Assembly (NCBI GenBank): GCA_021789095.1
Contig: JAJYJX010000075.1
Coordinates: 1 to 7,450 of the forward strand
Length of the DNA: 7,450 nucleotides
Direction of reading: 5' to 3'
Source: a bacterium
Lineage (GTDB): Bacteria > JAMCPX01
Each line of letters begins with the position of its first letter. The first letter of the stretch is position 1. Shown piece by piece: positions 1 through 6,530 of the stretch. Under the pieces are notes generated by a model. It did not search any database. It saw only the letters and a list, made by a program, of their open reading frames with translations, and was not told where the DNA came from. A program made the translations under genes and the position numbers.

Positions 1-384
1 AGGATGCCGATGTCTTCTCCGTCTCCAAAAACAAAGAGGATCGAGGTCAGGTTCCCGGATCCTGCATCCAACAGCTACCTTGCATTCTCAGCAATGCTCA
101 TGGCAGGGCTCGACGGTATACAGAACAAGATCAAGCCCGGCGAACCCCTTGACAAGGACATTTACGGACTTTCGCCCGAAGAATTGAAGAATGTGCCAAG
201 TACCCCCGGGAGTCTGGAGGAGGCACTCAACGCACTGAAGAAGGACCACGAATTCCTGCTGAAGGGTGACGTATTTACATCCGATGTTATAGAGACATGG
301 ATAGAGTATAAGGTAAAGGCTGAAGTCAACCCTGTAAAGCTTAGACCGGTTCCCCTGGAATTCAGCCTGTATTTTGACGCATAA
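1..384 (+). CDS. glnA: Glutamine synthetase type I, C-terminal end (partial)
   Basis: This is the C-terminal part of glutamine synthetase, which joins ammonia to glutamate using ATP in the cytoplasm. The frame is open from base 1, so the true start lies upstream of the window; the Met at base 4 is internal. Seen: the conserved RIEVRFPDP block, whose Glu and Arg (codons at 43 and 49) match active-site residues E357 and R359 of the enteric enzyme, then [25 protein letters not shown] and the end of the chain (EFSLYFDA). The segment [10 protein letters not shown] keeps a Tyr (codon at 163) where the adenylylated Tyr of proteobacterial GSI-beta enzymes sits, so control by adenylyltransferase GlnE is possible, but glnE is not in view. 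amtB follows 104 bases downstream, consistent with a nitrogen-assimilation locus. The family call is very secure. Confidence 0.97.
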   Translation, partial: RMPMSSPSPKTKRIEVRFPDPASNSYLAFSAMLMAGLDGIQNKIKPGEPLDKDIYGLSPEELKNVPSTPGSLEEALNALKKDHEFLLKGDVFTSDVIETWIEYKVKAEVNPVKLRPVPLEFSLYFDA

Positions 385-394
385 ATTTTATAGG

Positions 395-417
395 AGGGGC
401 GAGGTTACCTCGCCCCT
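395..417. repeat. Perfect GC-rich hairpin between glnA and amtB
   Basis: The arms AGGGGCGAGG (395-404) and CCTCGCCCCT (408-417) are exact reverse complements with a 3-base loop TTA. The hairpin starts 10 bases after the glnA stop. It is not followed by a run of T, so it is not a standard intrinsic terminator. It could be a REP-like dispersed palindrome, an mRNA 3'-end stabiliser for glnA, or a weak attenuator between glnA and amtB. The rest of the gap (418-488) is AT-rich and holds no gene. A weak TTAATC (421-426), 16 bases, TATTTT (443-448) pair is the best promoter-like match there and is not strong enough to call. I see no sigma54 (GG-N10-GC type) promoter in the gap. Confidence 0.75.
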
Positions 418-488
418 ACGTTAATCCCTGTATTAGCCCGATTATTTTAACAGATGAATCAATAAATTTTAATCAAAAAGGTGAAAAC

Positions 489-1799
489 ATGAAAAAGATT
501 TTATCATGCATCTTTGGTTCCGTGATCCTGTTTCTACCTGCAATGGCATTTGCAGATGTCGCCAACACGGCCCAGAAGATTGATACAGGAGATACCGCAT
601 TCGTGCTGGTTGCAACAGCACTTGTTATGCTTATGACACCCGGGCTTGCCCTGTTTTACGGAGGCATGGTCAGGAAGAAAAACGTACTTGCCACCATAAT
701 GCAGAGCTTTATCATACTTGCAATTATAAGTATCCAATGGGTCTTGTGGGGCTACAGCCTTTCATTCGGACCGGACATACACGGCATTATAGGCAGTCTG
801 AAATGGTTTGGATTGAACCATGTCGGACTTACACCGAATCCGGACTATGCACCCACAATCCCTCATCAGGTGTTTATGGTATTCCAGATGATGTTTGCAG
901 TAATAACGCCTGCGCTTATAACCGGCGCATTTGCAGAGAGGATGAAGTTTAAGGCATTTCTTGTATTTATTATTTTGTGGGCTACACTGGTTTATGATCC
1001 CATAGCACACTGGGTATGGGGAGCGGGTGGATGGATACATTCCCTCGGTGTACTTGATTTTGCAGGGGGAACGGTTGTCCACATAAGTTCGGGTATATCC
1101 GCACTTGCCGCGGTGGTTGTGATCGGCAGAAGACATAATTACGGCAAGGAAAGGTATGTTCCCCATAATCTCCCGATGACTATAACGGGTGCGGCACTGC
1201 TCTGGTTCGGGTGGTTCGGGTTCAATGCCGGGAGCGCGCTTTCGGCAGGTGCACTTGCAGCGTCTGCGTTTGTTGTAACAAACACGGCTGCTGCGGCAGC
1301 AACACTCGGATGGGTTGTTGCCGAATGGGCTAAAAGCGGCAAACCGACCATGCTTGGAGCCACCAGTGGTGCTGTAGCAGGGCTCGTGGCAATTACGCCA
1401 GCATCGGGTTATGTGACTCCGATGGCTGCTATCATCATAGGGTTCGTGGCAGGCATGTTGTGTTTCTATGCAGTAAGCATAAAACCGAAGCTCGGCTATG
1501 ATGACGCGCTTGATGCAATCGGCATACACGGTGTGGGAGGCAGTTTCGGGGCTCTTGCAACCGGACTTTTTGCGACCGTTGCGATCAATGCCGGTGGTGC
1601 CAACGGCCTGTTTTACGGCAACCCAAGATTGTTCTTTATTCAGTTACTCGCAGTTGCCGTAACTATTGCTTACGGTTTTACCAGCACATTTATAATCCTC
1701 AAGATTATTAATAAAACCATTGGATTGAGGGTCACGCAGGAAGAAGAGGTAATGGGGCTTGACGTTACGCAGCACGGTGAAGAAGGATACAATATGTAA
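489..1799 (+). CDS. amtB: Ammonium transporter AmtB
   Basis: Inner-membrane channel that passes ammonium/ammonia into the cell. Residues 1-22 form a signal peptide (MKK, hydrophobic core, cleavage probably after AFA), as in Gram-negative AmtB, followed by about 11 membrane helices between residues 35 and 408. Conserved sites are visible by comparison with E. coli AmtB: the Phe gate pair F132 and F136, W177, D190 and H198 in DFAGGTVVH, F245 and S249 in GWFGFNAGS, and the second twin-His residue H347 in IGIHGVGG. The C-terminal tail (LRVTQEEEVMGLDVTQHGEE) is the cytoplasmic segment that couples to a PII protein (GlnK) in this family, so PII gating is likely, although no PII gene lies in the window. 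The length of 436 residues is normal. The start is supported by AAGGTGA at 478-484, four bases before the ATG. Position after glnA and before an amidotransferase suggests a nitrogen-assimilation group. Confidence 0.97.
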   Translation: MKKILSCIFGSVILFLPAMAFADVANTAQKIDTGDTAFVLVATALVMLMTPGLALFYGGMVRKKNVLATIMQSFIILAIISIQWVLWGYSLSFGPDIHGIIGSLKWFGLNHVGLTPNPDYAPTIPHQVFMVFQMMFAVITPALITGAFAERMKFKAFLVFIILWATLVYDPIAHWVWGAGGWIHSLGVLDFAGGTVVHISSGISALAAVVVIGRRHNYGKERYVPHNLPMTITGAALLWFGWFGFNAGSALSAGALAASAFVVTNTAAAAATLGWVVAEWAKSGKPTMLGATSGAVAGLVAITPASGYVTPMAAIIIGFVAGMLCFYAVSIKPKLGYDDALDAIGIHGVGGSFGALATGLFATVAINAGGANGLFYGNPRLFFIQLLAVAVTIAYGFTSTFIILKIINKTIGLRVTQEEEVMGLDVTQHGEEGYNM

Positions 1800-1817
1800 G
1801 CCGCGCTATCGGAATTT

Positions 1818-2534
1818 ATGAATAAAACTGTTGGCGTTATACGACATATCGGTGTTGAGGGGCTCGGCAGCATAGAGGAGGTACTGAAACAAACCAACAC
1901 ACCGTATGTTTATATTGATACATGGAAGGATCGTCTGCCTGCGGATGTGTCAGGCTATGGTGCTTTTGTAATCCTTGGCGGACCGATGGGTGTTTATGAG
2001 AGTGACAAATACCCGTTTATAGAGAACGAAATTGATCTTGTTAAGAAAGCCAGAAGCACGGGTTTACCGGTTATAGGCATATGCCTTGGTTCGCAGATAA
2101 TAGCCCAGTCGCTGGGAGGAAGGGTTTATAAAGGCGGTAAAAAAGAGGTGGGGTGGTATAATATAACCTTCTCGGATGAAATACGGAACGACCCTGTTTT
2201 TTCCCCGCTGTCCGATAAACAGAATAAAAGTCTCAGGGTCTTCCAGTGGCATGGTGATACATTCGATCTGCCCGATGGCGCCTCTCTGCTCGCAAGTTCA
2301 GCACTGTATAAGAACCAGGCATTCAGGATTGATAAAAATATATACGGACTGCAGTTCCACATAGAAGTAAAAGAGTCTGACATCAATGCATGGATAAAAG
2401 AGTATAAATCAGAGGTGGAATCCCTGAAACCGTCCTTTGATATCAAAACAACACTGGCAGATACGAGAATTTATATAGATAACCTGAACAGGATAAGTGC
2501 TCAGGTATTCAAACGGTTTTTCTCCCTGATATAG
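1818..2534 (+). CDS. Stand-alone class I glutamine amidotransferase (GuaA N-domain-like)
   Basis: A single class I (triad) glutamine amidotransferase domain of 238 residues, which hydrolyses the amide of glutamine or a related gamma-glutamyl compound. Seen: oxyanion-loop motif LGGPMGVYE (53-61), nucleophile elbow GICLGSQ with C89, WHGDTF (144-149), and the His-Glu pair H181 and E183 in QFHIEV, so the triad is complete. There is no attached synthetase or ATP-pyrophosphatase domain, hence it is not full-length GMP synthase. It fits the stand-alone GMP-synthase-like group, whose members mostly have no proven substrate. A 55-residue tail after the catalytic Glu is mostly predicted helix. The gene begins 18 bases after amtB with only a weak ribosome site (CGGAA, 1810-1814), suggesting it depends on amtB transcription. 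The link to glnA and amtB suggests a nitrogen-related role; that part is inference. Confidence 0.88.
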   Translation: MNKTVGVIRHIGVEGLGSIEEVLKQTNTPYVYIDTWKDRLPADVSGYGAFVILGGPMGVYESDKYPFIENEIDLVKKARSTGLPVIGICLGSQIIAQSLGGRVYKGGKKEVGWYNITFSDEIRNDPVFSPLSDKQNKSLRVFQWHGDTFDLPDGASLLASSALYKNQAFRIDKNIYGLQFHIEVKESDINAWIKEYKSEVESLKPSFDIKTTLADTRIYIDNLNRISAQVFKRFFSLI

Positions 2535-2547
2535 GCCGTTCTCTTTT

Positions 2548-2627
2548 ACCCCGTTAGAAGATCCTTAATCAAAAGCGGATCTTTCATGAAGGCAAATAGT
2601 TACAACCAGCCAAACTTCTAACGAGGT
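2548..2627. repeat. 80-base imperfect inverted repeat upstream of coaE
   Basis: The outer arms ACCCCGTTAGAAG (2548-2560) and CTTCTAACGAGGT (2615-2627) pair over 12 of 13 positions, with one C/A mismatch at 2551/2624. Nested and overlapping the left arm is a second inverted repeat, AAGATCC (2558-2564) and GGATCTT (2577-2583), with a 12-base loop. The two stems share three bases, so they compete. There is no T-run after either stem and no open reading frame of note inside. No flanking target duplication is obvious. It could be a small non-autonomous repeat (MITE or REP-like), or a structured 3' end of the amidotransferase transcript. Confidence 0.6.
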
Positions 2628-2643
2628 TCCCTTGCCTATATTC

Positions 2644-2672
2644 TTGACAAATATGTCAATATAAAATATTTT
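2644..2672 (+). promoter_or_regulatory. Sigma70-like promoter with overlapping palindrome, before coaE
   Basis: A consensus -35 TTGACA (2644-2649) is followed after 17 bases by a -10-like TATTTT (2667-2672). Transcription would be expected to begin about seven bases later, at or next to the coaE ATG (2679). The -35 is also the left half of a perfect palindrome TTGACA-AATA-TGTCAA (2644-2659), which could be a repressor or activator site; I cannot name the regulator. The surrounding 2641-2675 stretch is strongly AT-rich. The promoter would serve coaE and the two genes downstream. Confidence 0.55.
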
Positions 2673-2678
2673 CTTTGC

Positions 2679-3281
2679 ATGAAGATTGCGGGATTAACAG
2701 GCGGTATCGGCACGGGTAAAACTACCGTTGCACATATGTTCGAGGCCCTTGGTGCTGTTATTATAGATTCCGATGTCATTGCGAGGTCCTATCTGTCAAG
2801 GGGCGGAAACGGTTACAAGCAGGTAGTCAGGAGATATGGAAACGACATTCTTGACAGCAACCTTGAGATTAAAAGGCAAATGATTGCCGAGATCGTATTC
2901 AAAAATATTGGGGAAAGGAAATGGCTGGAGGGACTGGTACACCCTTACGTGTATGACAGGATTAAAGAGGAGATCGGACGGTACATAAATAAGAATGGCA
3001 TAATTATTATAGATGTGCCCTTATTGTTTGAAACAGGCGCTGACAGCTGGTTAAGACCGGTAATTGTTGTAATTTGCAATATGGATGCGAGGATAAAGCG
3101 AATACAGAGGCGTTCGCCTGAAATGGCTTACGAAAACATCGTGGAGAGGATGCATGCCCAGATGCCGATCGAAGAAAAAGAAAAGAAGGCGGACTTTGTT
3201 ATCGATAATTCCGGCAGTACGGCAGAAACAACCGCGCAGGTGAAAAAGGTCTGGGACGCATTAACGAAGAAGGAATCCTGA
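2679..3281 (+). CDS. coaE: Dephospho-CoA kinase
   Basis: Phosphorylates the 3'-hydroxyl of dephospho-CoA with ATP, the last step of coenzyme A synthesis, in the cytoplasm. Seen: P-loop GGIGTGKT (8-15), DSDVIAR (30-36) matching the family's D-x-D region, VHPYV (87-91), the LLFETG segment (115-120) that follows the beta strand IIIIDVP, the lid-like RMHAQ (157-161) and ADFVIDNSG (171-179). The 200-residue length is normal. The ATG at 2679 is chosen because the P-loop then sits at the usual distance from the N-terminus. No Shine-Dalgarno sequence precedes it (TTTTCTTTGC), which fits the nearby promoter giving a leaderless or nearly leaderless message. A CoA-transferase gene follows after 20 bases, so CoA supply and CoA use may be co-transcribed. 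Confidence 0.96.
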   Translation: MKIAGLTGGIGTGKTTVAHMFEALGAVIIDSDVIARSYLSRGGNGYKQVVRRYGNDILDSNLEIKRQMIAEIVFKNIGERKWLEGLVHPYVYDRIKEEIGRYINKNGIIIIDVPLLFETGADSWLRPVIVVICNMDARIKRIQRRSPEMAYENIVERMHAQMPIEEKEKKADFVIDNSGSTAETTAQVKKVWDALTKKES

Positions 3282-3301
3282 AATAAAGGAAAGGGGCGCT
3301 C

Positions 3302-5071
3302 ATGAACCGGGATATTAAAAGCGTGCTGGAAGCTCTGAAACATCTTCCAAAAGAAGAGGGCGAAAACAAGCTAATGAGTGCGGGTGAAGCCGTGAACCGT
3401 TTCATAAAACCCGGCATGTCCATTCATATAGGTATAACGAGCAGTATACCGTACGGCATATCCTATGAGCTTATAAGGCAGTTTTACAAATCAAAGCCCG
3501 GCTTCGATATAATAACCCTGGGCGCAATAAATCATGTTATAGTAATGATGCATCTCGGAATGGTAAAAAGGGTGGTCACAACATACGCAGGCGACCCTTA
3601 CCCGTCACCGACACCCAATATCGTTGTCCAGAATCTTTACCTGAACAGGAAGGTCGATATAGAGAACTGGAGCATCCTTGCTTTTACGCTCAGGCTGATG
3701 GCTGGTGCGCTTGGTATCGGATTTATTCCCGTAAACTCTGTCATGGGCAGTACCATGGAAACAGAAAATCATGACAGTTTTAAAAGGGTGACCCATCCGT
3801 TTGAACCGTCCAACGATGCAGGTGTACTGAAGGCCGTCAATCCCGATATCTCCATTTACCATGCATTTGCTGCCGACAGGTCCGGCCATGCAATATTCAC
3901 GCCGCCGTATGCTGAGGAATTCTACGGAGCGTATGCCAGTAAAAACGGCGTTATACTTACTGCGGAGCATATAGTCGACGAAGATACCATACGGGAATAC
4001 TCACACCTTTCAAAGCTGCCTTCATATCTTGTAAGGGCAGTTGTTCCCATGGAATTCGGTGCTCATCCAAGCGGTATGCCGGAGAGCGGGTTTGACTTGT
4101 TTGACGGTTACAGCGAAGATTATGACTTTATACTGGAATTCAGGGATGCAGCCAAAGCAATCGATACCCTTGATGCATGGATTGATAAATGGATAACCGG
4201 TGTATCCGGTCATAACGGATATCTGCAGAAACTCGGGGGCCAGAGAATGCTTGATCTTAAAGGAAAAGCAAAGCCCCTGTCATGGGAAAATGAGATACTG
4301 GATGTCGTTGACGGTATTTCTGCGTCCGGAGAGCCGTCAAAAAACGAGCTGATGACTGCAATGGCCTCGTTTATACTTGATGAAAAGATACGTAAAAATG
4401 GTTATAAGGCGGTCCTGGCGGGTATCGGCAATTCAAACCTGGCAGCATGGCTGTCGGTCATAAGGCTTAAGAAAGCAAATGTTGATGTCGAGTTGGTAGC
4501 TGAAATCGGATTTTACGGGTATTATCCGAGGCCCGGGAATCCATTTATTTTCAACTTTGCCAATATACCGACGTGTAAACAGCTTACAAGTTCACTGGAA
4601 ACACTCGGTCTTATGGTGGGCGGATATTCAAATAAAACCATAGGCATAGTTGGAGCGGGGCAGGTTGACAGGTTTGGTAATATTAATTCAACAATGGTCG
4701 GTGACAGGATTTTCCTTGTCGGGTCAGGCGGCGGTAACGATGTTTCAGCGGGGGCAAGGGAGACGATAGTCGTGTGTCCGTTGAACCAGATGCGCTTTGT
4801 GGACAGGGTCTCGTATATAACGGCACCGGGTAAAAAGGTCAGTACACTGGTAACAGATATGGGTATATTCGAGAAAGACGGAAATGGCGAATTTGTCTTT
4901 ACAAGATACCCCTATAAGGAAGGCATGGATATTGATAAGTACATTGAAACTGTTAAAGAGAAGGCGAGCCGGGACCTAAAAGTATCAGGTTCTTTAAAGC
5001 AGCTCGCGTATCCATCTGTCGAGGACCTTGTTACCATGCGTCTTTTTGATCCGAGGAAAGCGTTCCTGTGA
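3302..5071 (+). CDS. Family I CoA-transferase, fused alpha and beta parts (glutaconate CoA-transferase-like)
   Basis: Transfers CoA between an acyl-CoA and a free carboxylic acid through a glutamyl-CoA thioester intermediate. The alpha-like part (about 23-320) begins with the typical KLMSAGEAVNRFIKPGMSIHIG and includes FIPVNSVMGS (141-150). The beta-like part (about 345-589) contains VAEIGFYG, whose E401 is the best candidate for the catalytic Glu, then GAGQVDRFGNINST (451-464) and the glycine-rich GSGGGND (474-480). The 589 residues are close to the sum of separate GctA and GctB subunits (roughly 320 plus 265), so this is a one-chain version rather than a truncation. A strong ribosome site (GGAAAGGGG, 3288-3296) precedes the ATG. 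It lies between coaE and an outer-membrane barrel gene, three bases before the latter. The substrate is not readable from sequence; a dicarboxylate, fatty, aromatic or alicyclic acid are all possible. Confidence 0.88.
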   Translation: MNRDIKSVLEALKHLPKEEGENKLMSAGEAVNRFIKPGMSIHIGITSSIPYGISYELIRQFYKSKPGFDIITLGAINHVIVMMHLGMVKRVVTTYAGDPYPSPTPNIVVQNLYLNRKVDIENWSILAFTLRLMAGALGIGFIPVNSVMGSTMETENHDSFKRVTHPFEPSNDAGVLKAVNPDISIYHAFAADRSGHAIFTPPYAEEFYGAYASKNGVILTAEHIVDEDTIREYSHLSKLPSYLVRAVVPMEFGAHPSGMPESGFDLFDGYSEDYDFILEFRDAAKAIDTLDAWIDKWITGVSGHNGYLQKLGGQRMLDLKGKAKPLSWENEILDVVDGISASGEPSKNELMTAMASFILDEKIRKNGYKAVLAGIGNSNLAAWLSVIRLKKANVDVELVAEIGFYGYYPRPGNPFIFNFANIPTCKQLTSSLETLGLMVGGYSNKTIGIVGAGQVDRFGNINSTMVGDRIFLVGSGGGNDVSAGARETIVVCPLNQMRFVDRVSYITAPGKKVSTLVTDMGIFEKDGNGEFVFTRYPYKEGMDIDKYIETVKEKASRDLKVSGSLKQLAYPSVEDLVTMRLFDPRKAFL

Positions 5072-5074
5072 ATT

Positions 5075-6523
5075 ATGAAAAAACTCTTTTTTGTATTAAT
5101 CCTAAAAAATGCATTTAAAAAAACGCGGAGGCTTGCCTTCGGCCACGATCGGGGGTGGGAATCCAGGAATCTAAGGAAACAGCGAAACTTGATACCCCTT
5201 TTCACGGGTATGACAGCATTTTTGGGATTATTCCTGGGTTTGTTTCTCATGAAGCCCGCGTTTGCCGATAACCCTGTTTCCGGCAGTATACTTATAGATA
5301 CAAGGGCCGAGACCGGCAGCGGTGAGATCAGCAGGGAGGAATACAGACTTACTTTGAAGGCGGCTAAAAGGGTAAAAGAGCTTTACGCCTACGGTGAAGT
5401 ATGGTTTAGGGGGTTCGGTATATCACAGTCGACAACATATCTGCCCCAGCTCCAGCAGTACAGTTCTGAACCGCCGACGTACCTTGATGTCAGACAGGTA
5501 TACGTAGAATTCTACAGCTTCCTGCTGGAAAACCTTGATGTTAAGATCGGCAAGCAGATCCTGAACTGGGGGACTGCAGATGAACTGAATGTTACAAACA
5601 ATGTCAACCCATACGATCTTGAAGACCCGTTTGCATTTGATAACAAGCTGCCCGTGCCTTTGCTTGTTGCAGAGTATTATTTTCCCCATGAGATTTCCCT
5701 GACCGGTGTAATAGAACCTATATTTGTCCCTACTGTTCTTCCTGCTGACAAATGGCTGAATGCATTTATTACTTCCGTACCCATACCGTCCTGGTTGCAT
5801 ATCGACCAGATCAACATAAATGTAAACAGGCCTTCGCAATCCCTGTCCGGCGACATGAGCTACGGCATCAGGCTCGCAAAGAAGGCGCTGCTGGGTTATG
5901 ATATCTCGCTCAGTTATTACAACGGACGGTACACGCTGCCCGAACTTACGTCCGCGAACATCACGGCATCTGCAAACAGCATCATAGCGAACGCAAATCT
6001 CGGCTTCCCGAGGCTTTCAATCATAGGAGGAGATTTCGCAGGTTCAATCGGCGATCACGGCGTATGGGGGGAGGTTGCGCTGAACATCCCGCAGCAGCCC
6101 GTCAGGTTCAACGCCTACGTACTCAATACGCCTTATGCGCCCGAATCGTACGATATAGCAACATCCCCCTTTGTAAAGTATGTGCTCGGCACGGATTACA
6201 CATTCAATGACGGTACATACATGAATGTCCAGTTCCTGCACGGTCAGTTTTACGAGATCGGCAGCCAGCTCCAGAACTATCTGACCGTCATGTCAAATAA
6301 GAGTTTCCTGTATGATAAGCTGAAAGCCCAGGTTGCCATAATGCTTGAAATGGCTCCGCATAACCTTACCGCTTATATGTTTTACCCGGAACTGGATTGG
6401 ATGCCGTATGATAACATAACCATGGCTGTGGGAGGGTTCATCTTTGCAGGTGACAGTGGAACAGTCTTTGGCAATATTATCAACAACTCGGAAGTATTTC
6501 TCAAGGCAAGCTACGTGTTCTGA
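5075..6523 (+). CDS. Outer-membrane beta-barrel protein, DUF1302/porin-like
   Basis: Predicted exported protein of 482 residues. A signal cleavage site is likely after AFA (62-64), preceded by a hydrophobic stretch (TAFLGLFLGLFLM, 47-59). The mature part alternates hydrophobic and polar residues, is rich in Tyr, Asn and Gly and ends in FLKASYVF, the C-terminal Phe pattern recognised by the barrel assembly machinery. The block VKIGKQILNWG (156-166), NNVNPYDLEDPF (175-186) and KLPVPLLVAEYYF (191-203) resembles a motif in DUF1302-type and related porin-like proteins; this comes from memory of the family, so the subfamily is uncertain. The signal region is odd: residues about 9-46 are basic and unlike a signal peptide, and look like a translated repeat (see separate entry). 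The gene starts three bases after the CoA-transferase stop with GAGGAAAG 14 bases upstream, suggesting translational coupling. It may admit or export the acid handled by the CoA-transferase. Confidence 0.8.
   Translation: MKKLFFVLILKNAFKKTRRLAFGHDRGWESRNLRKQRNLIPLFTGMTAFLGLFLGLFLMKPAFADNPVSGSILIDTRAETGSGEISREEYRLTLKAAKRVKELYAYGEVWFRGFGISQSTTYLPQLQQYSSEPPTYLDVRQVYVEFYSFLLENLDVKIGKQILNWGTADELNVTNNVNPYDLEDPFAFDNKLPVPLLVAEYYFPHEISLTGVIEPIFVPTVLPADKWLNAFITSVPIPSWLHIDQININVNRPSQSLSGDMSYGIRLAKKALLGYDISLSYYNGRYTLPELTSANITASANSIIANANLGFPRLSIIGGDFAGSIGDHGVWGEVALNIPQQPVRFNAYVLNTPYAPESYDIATSPFVKYVLGTDYTFNDGTYMNVQFLHGQFYEIGSQLQNYLTVMSNKSFLYDKLKAQVAIMLEMAPHNLTAYMFYPELDWMPYDNITMAVGGFIFAGDSGTVFGNIINNSEVFLKASYVF
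5121..5216. repeat. Probable dispersed palindromic repeat inserted in frame in a signal-peptide region
   Basis: The translated segment (residues about 16-47 of the barrel protein) contains the words GWESRN and IPLFTGMT in order, resembling the ESRNP...IPAFAGMT signature given when dispersed bacterial repeats are translated. Its DNA has GTGGGAATCCAGGAATC (5155-5171) and, near the right end, a hairpin ATACCC (5192-5197) / GGGTAT (5206-5211). A smaller AGGC-TT-GCCT palindrome lies at 5129-5138. Outer limits are approximate; an AT-rich stretch with the palindrome AAATGCATTT (5107-5116) is just to the left. The insertion keeps the reading frame and sits between the MKKLFFVLIL start and a second hydrophobic signal core. 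Confidence 0.5.
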
Positions 6524-6530
6524 AAATCCA

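Noticed and set aside
418-488. A sigma54 promoter for amtB, as often found for nitrogen genes
   Set aside because: No GG-N10-GC core or TGGCAC-N5-TTGC-like sequence is present in the gap, so I do not call one; a promoter upstream of glnA is more likely.
762-1529. A 255-codon open frame on the - strand across amtB
   Set aside because: It lies wholly inside amtB, which is certain; the product is rich in Cys, Arg and His with no recognisable domain, as expected from the complement of a membrane-protein gene.
2558-2583. The AAGATCC/GGATCTT stem as an intrinsic terminator for the amidotransferase gene
   Set aside because: The stem is only 7 bp with a 12-base loop and is not followed by a T-run, so it does not meet the usual form; kept only as part of the inverted repeat.
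5423-5839. A 138-codon open frame on the - strand in the barrel gene
   Set aside because: It is antisense to a supported gene and its product has no motif or signal that I recognise.
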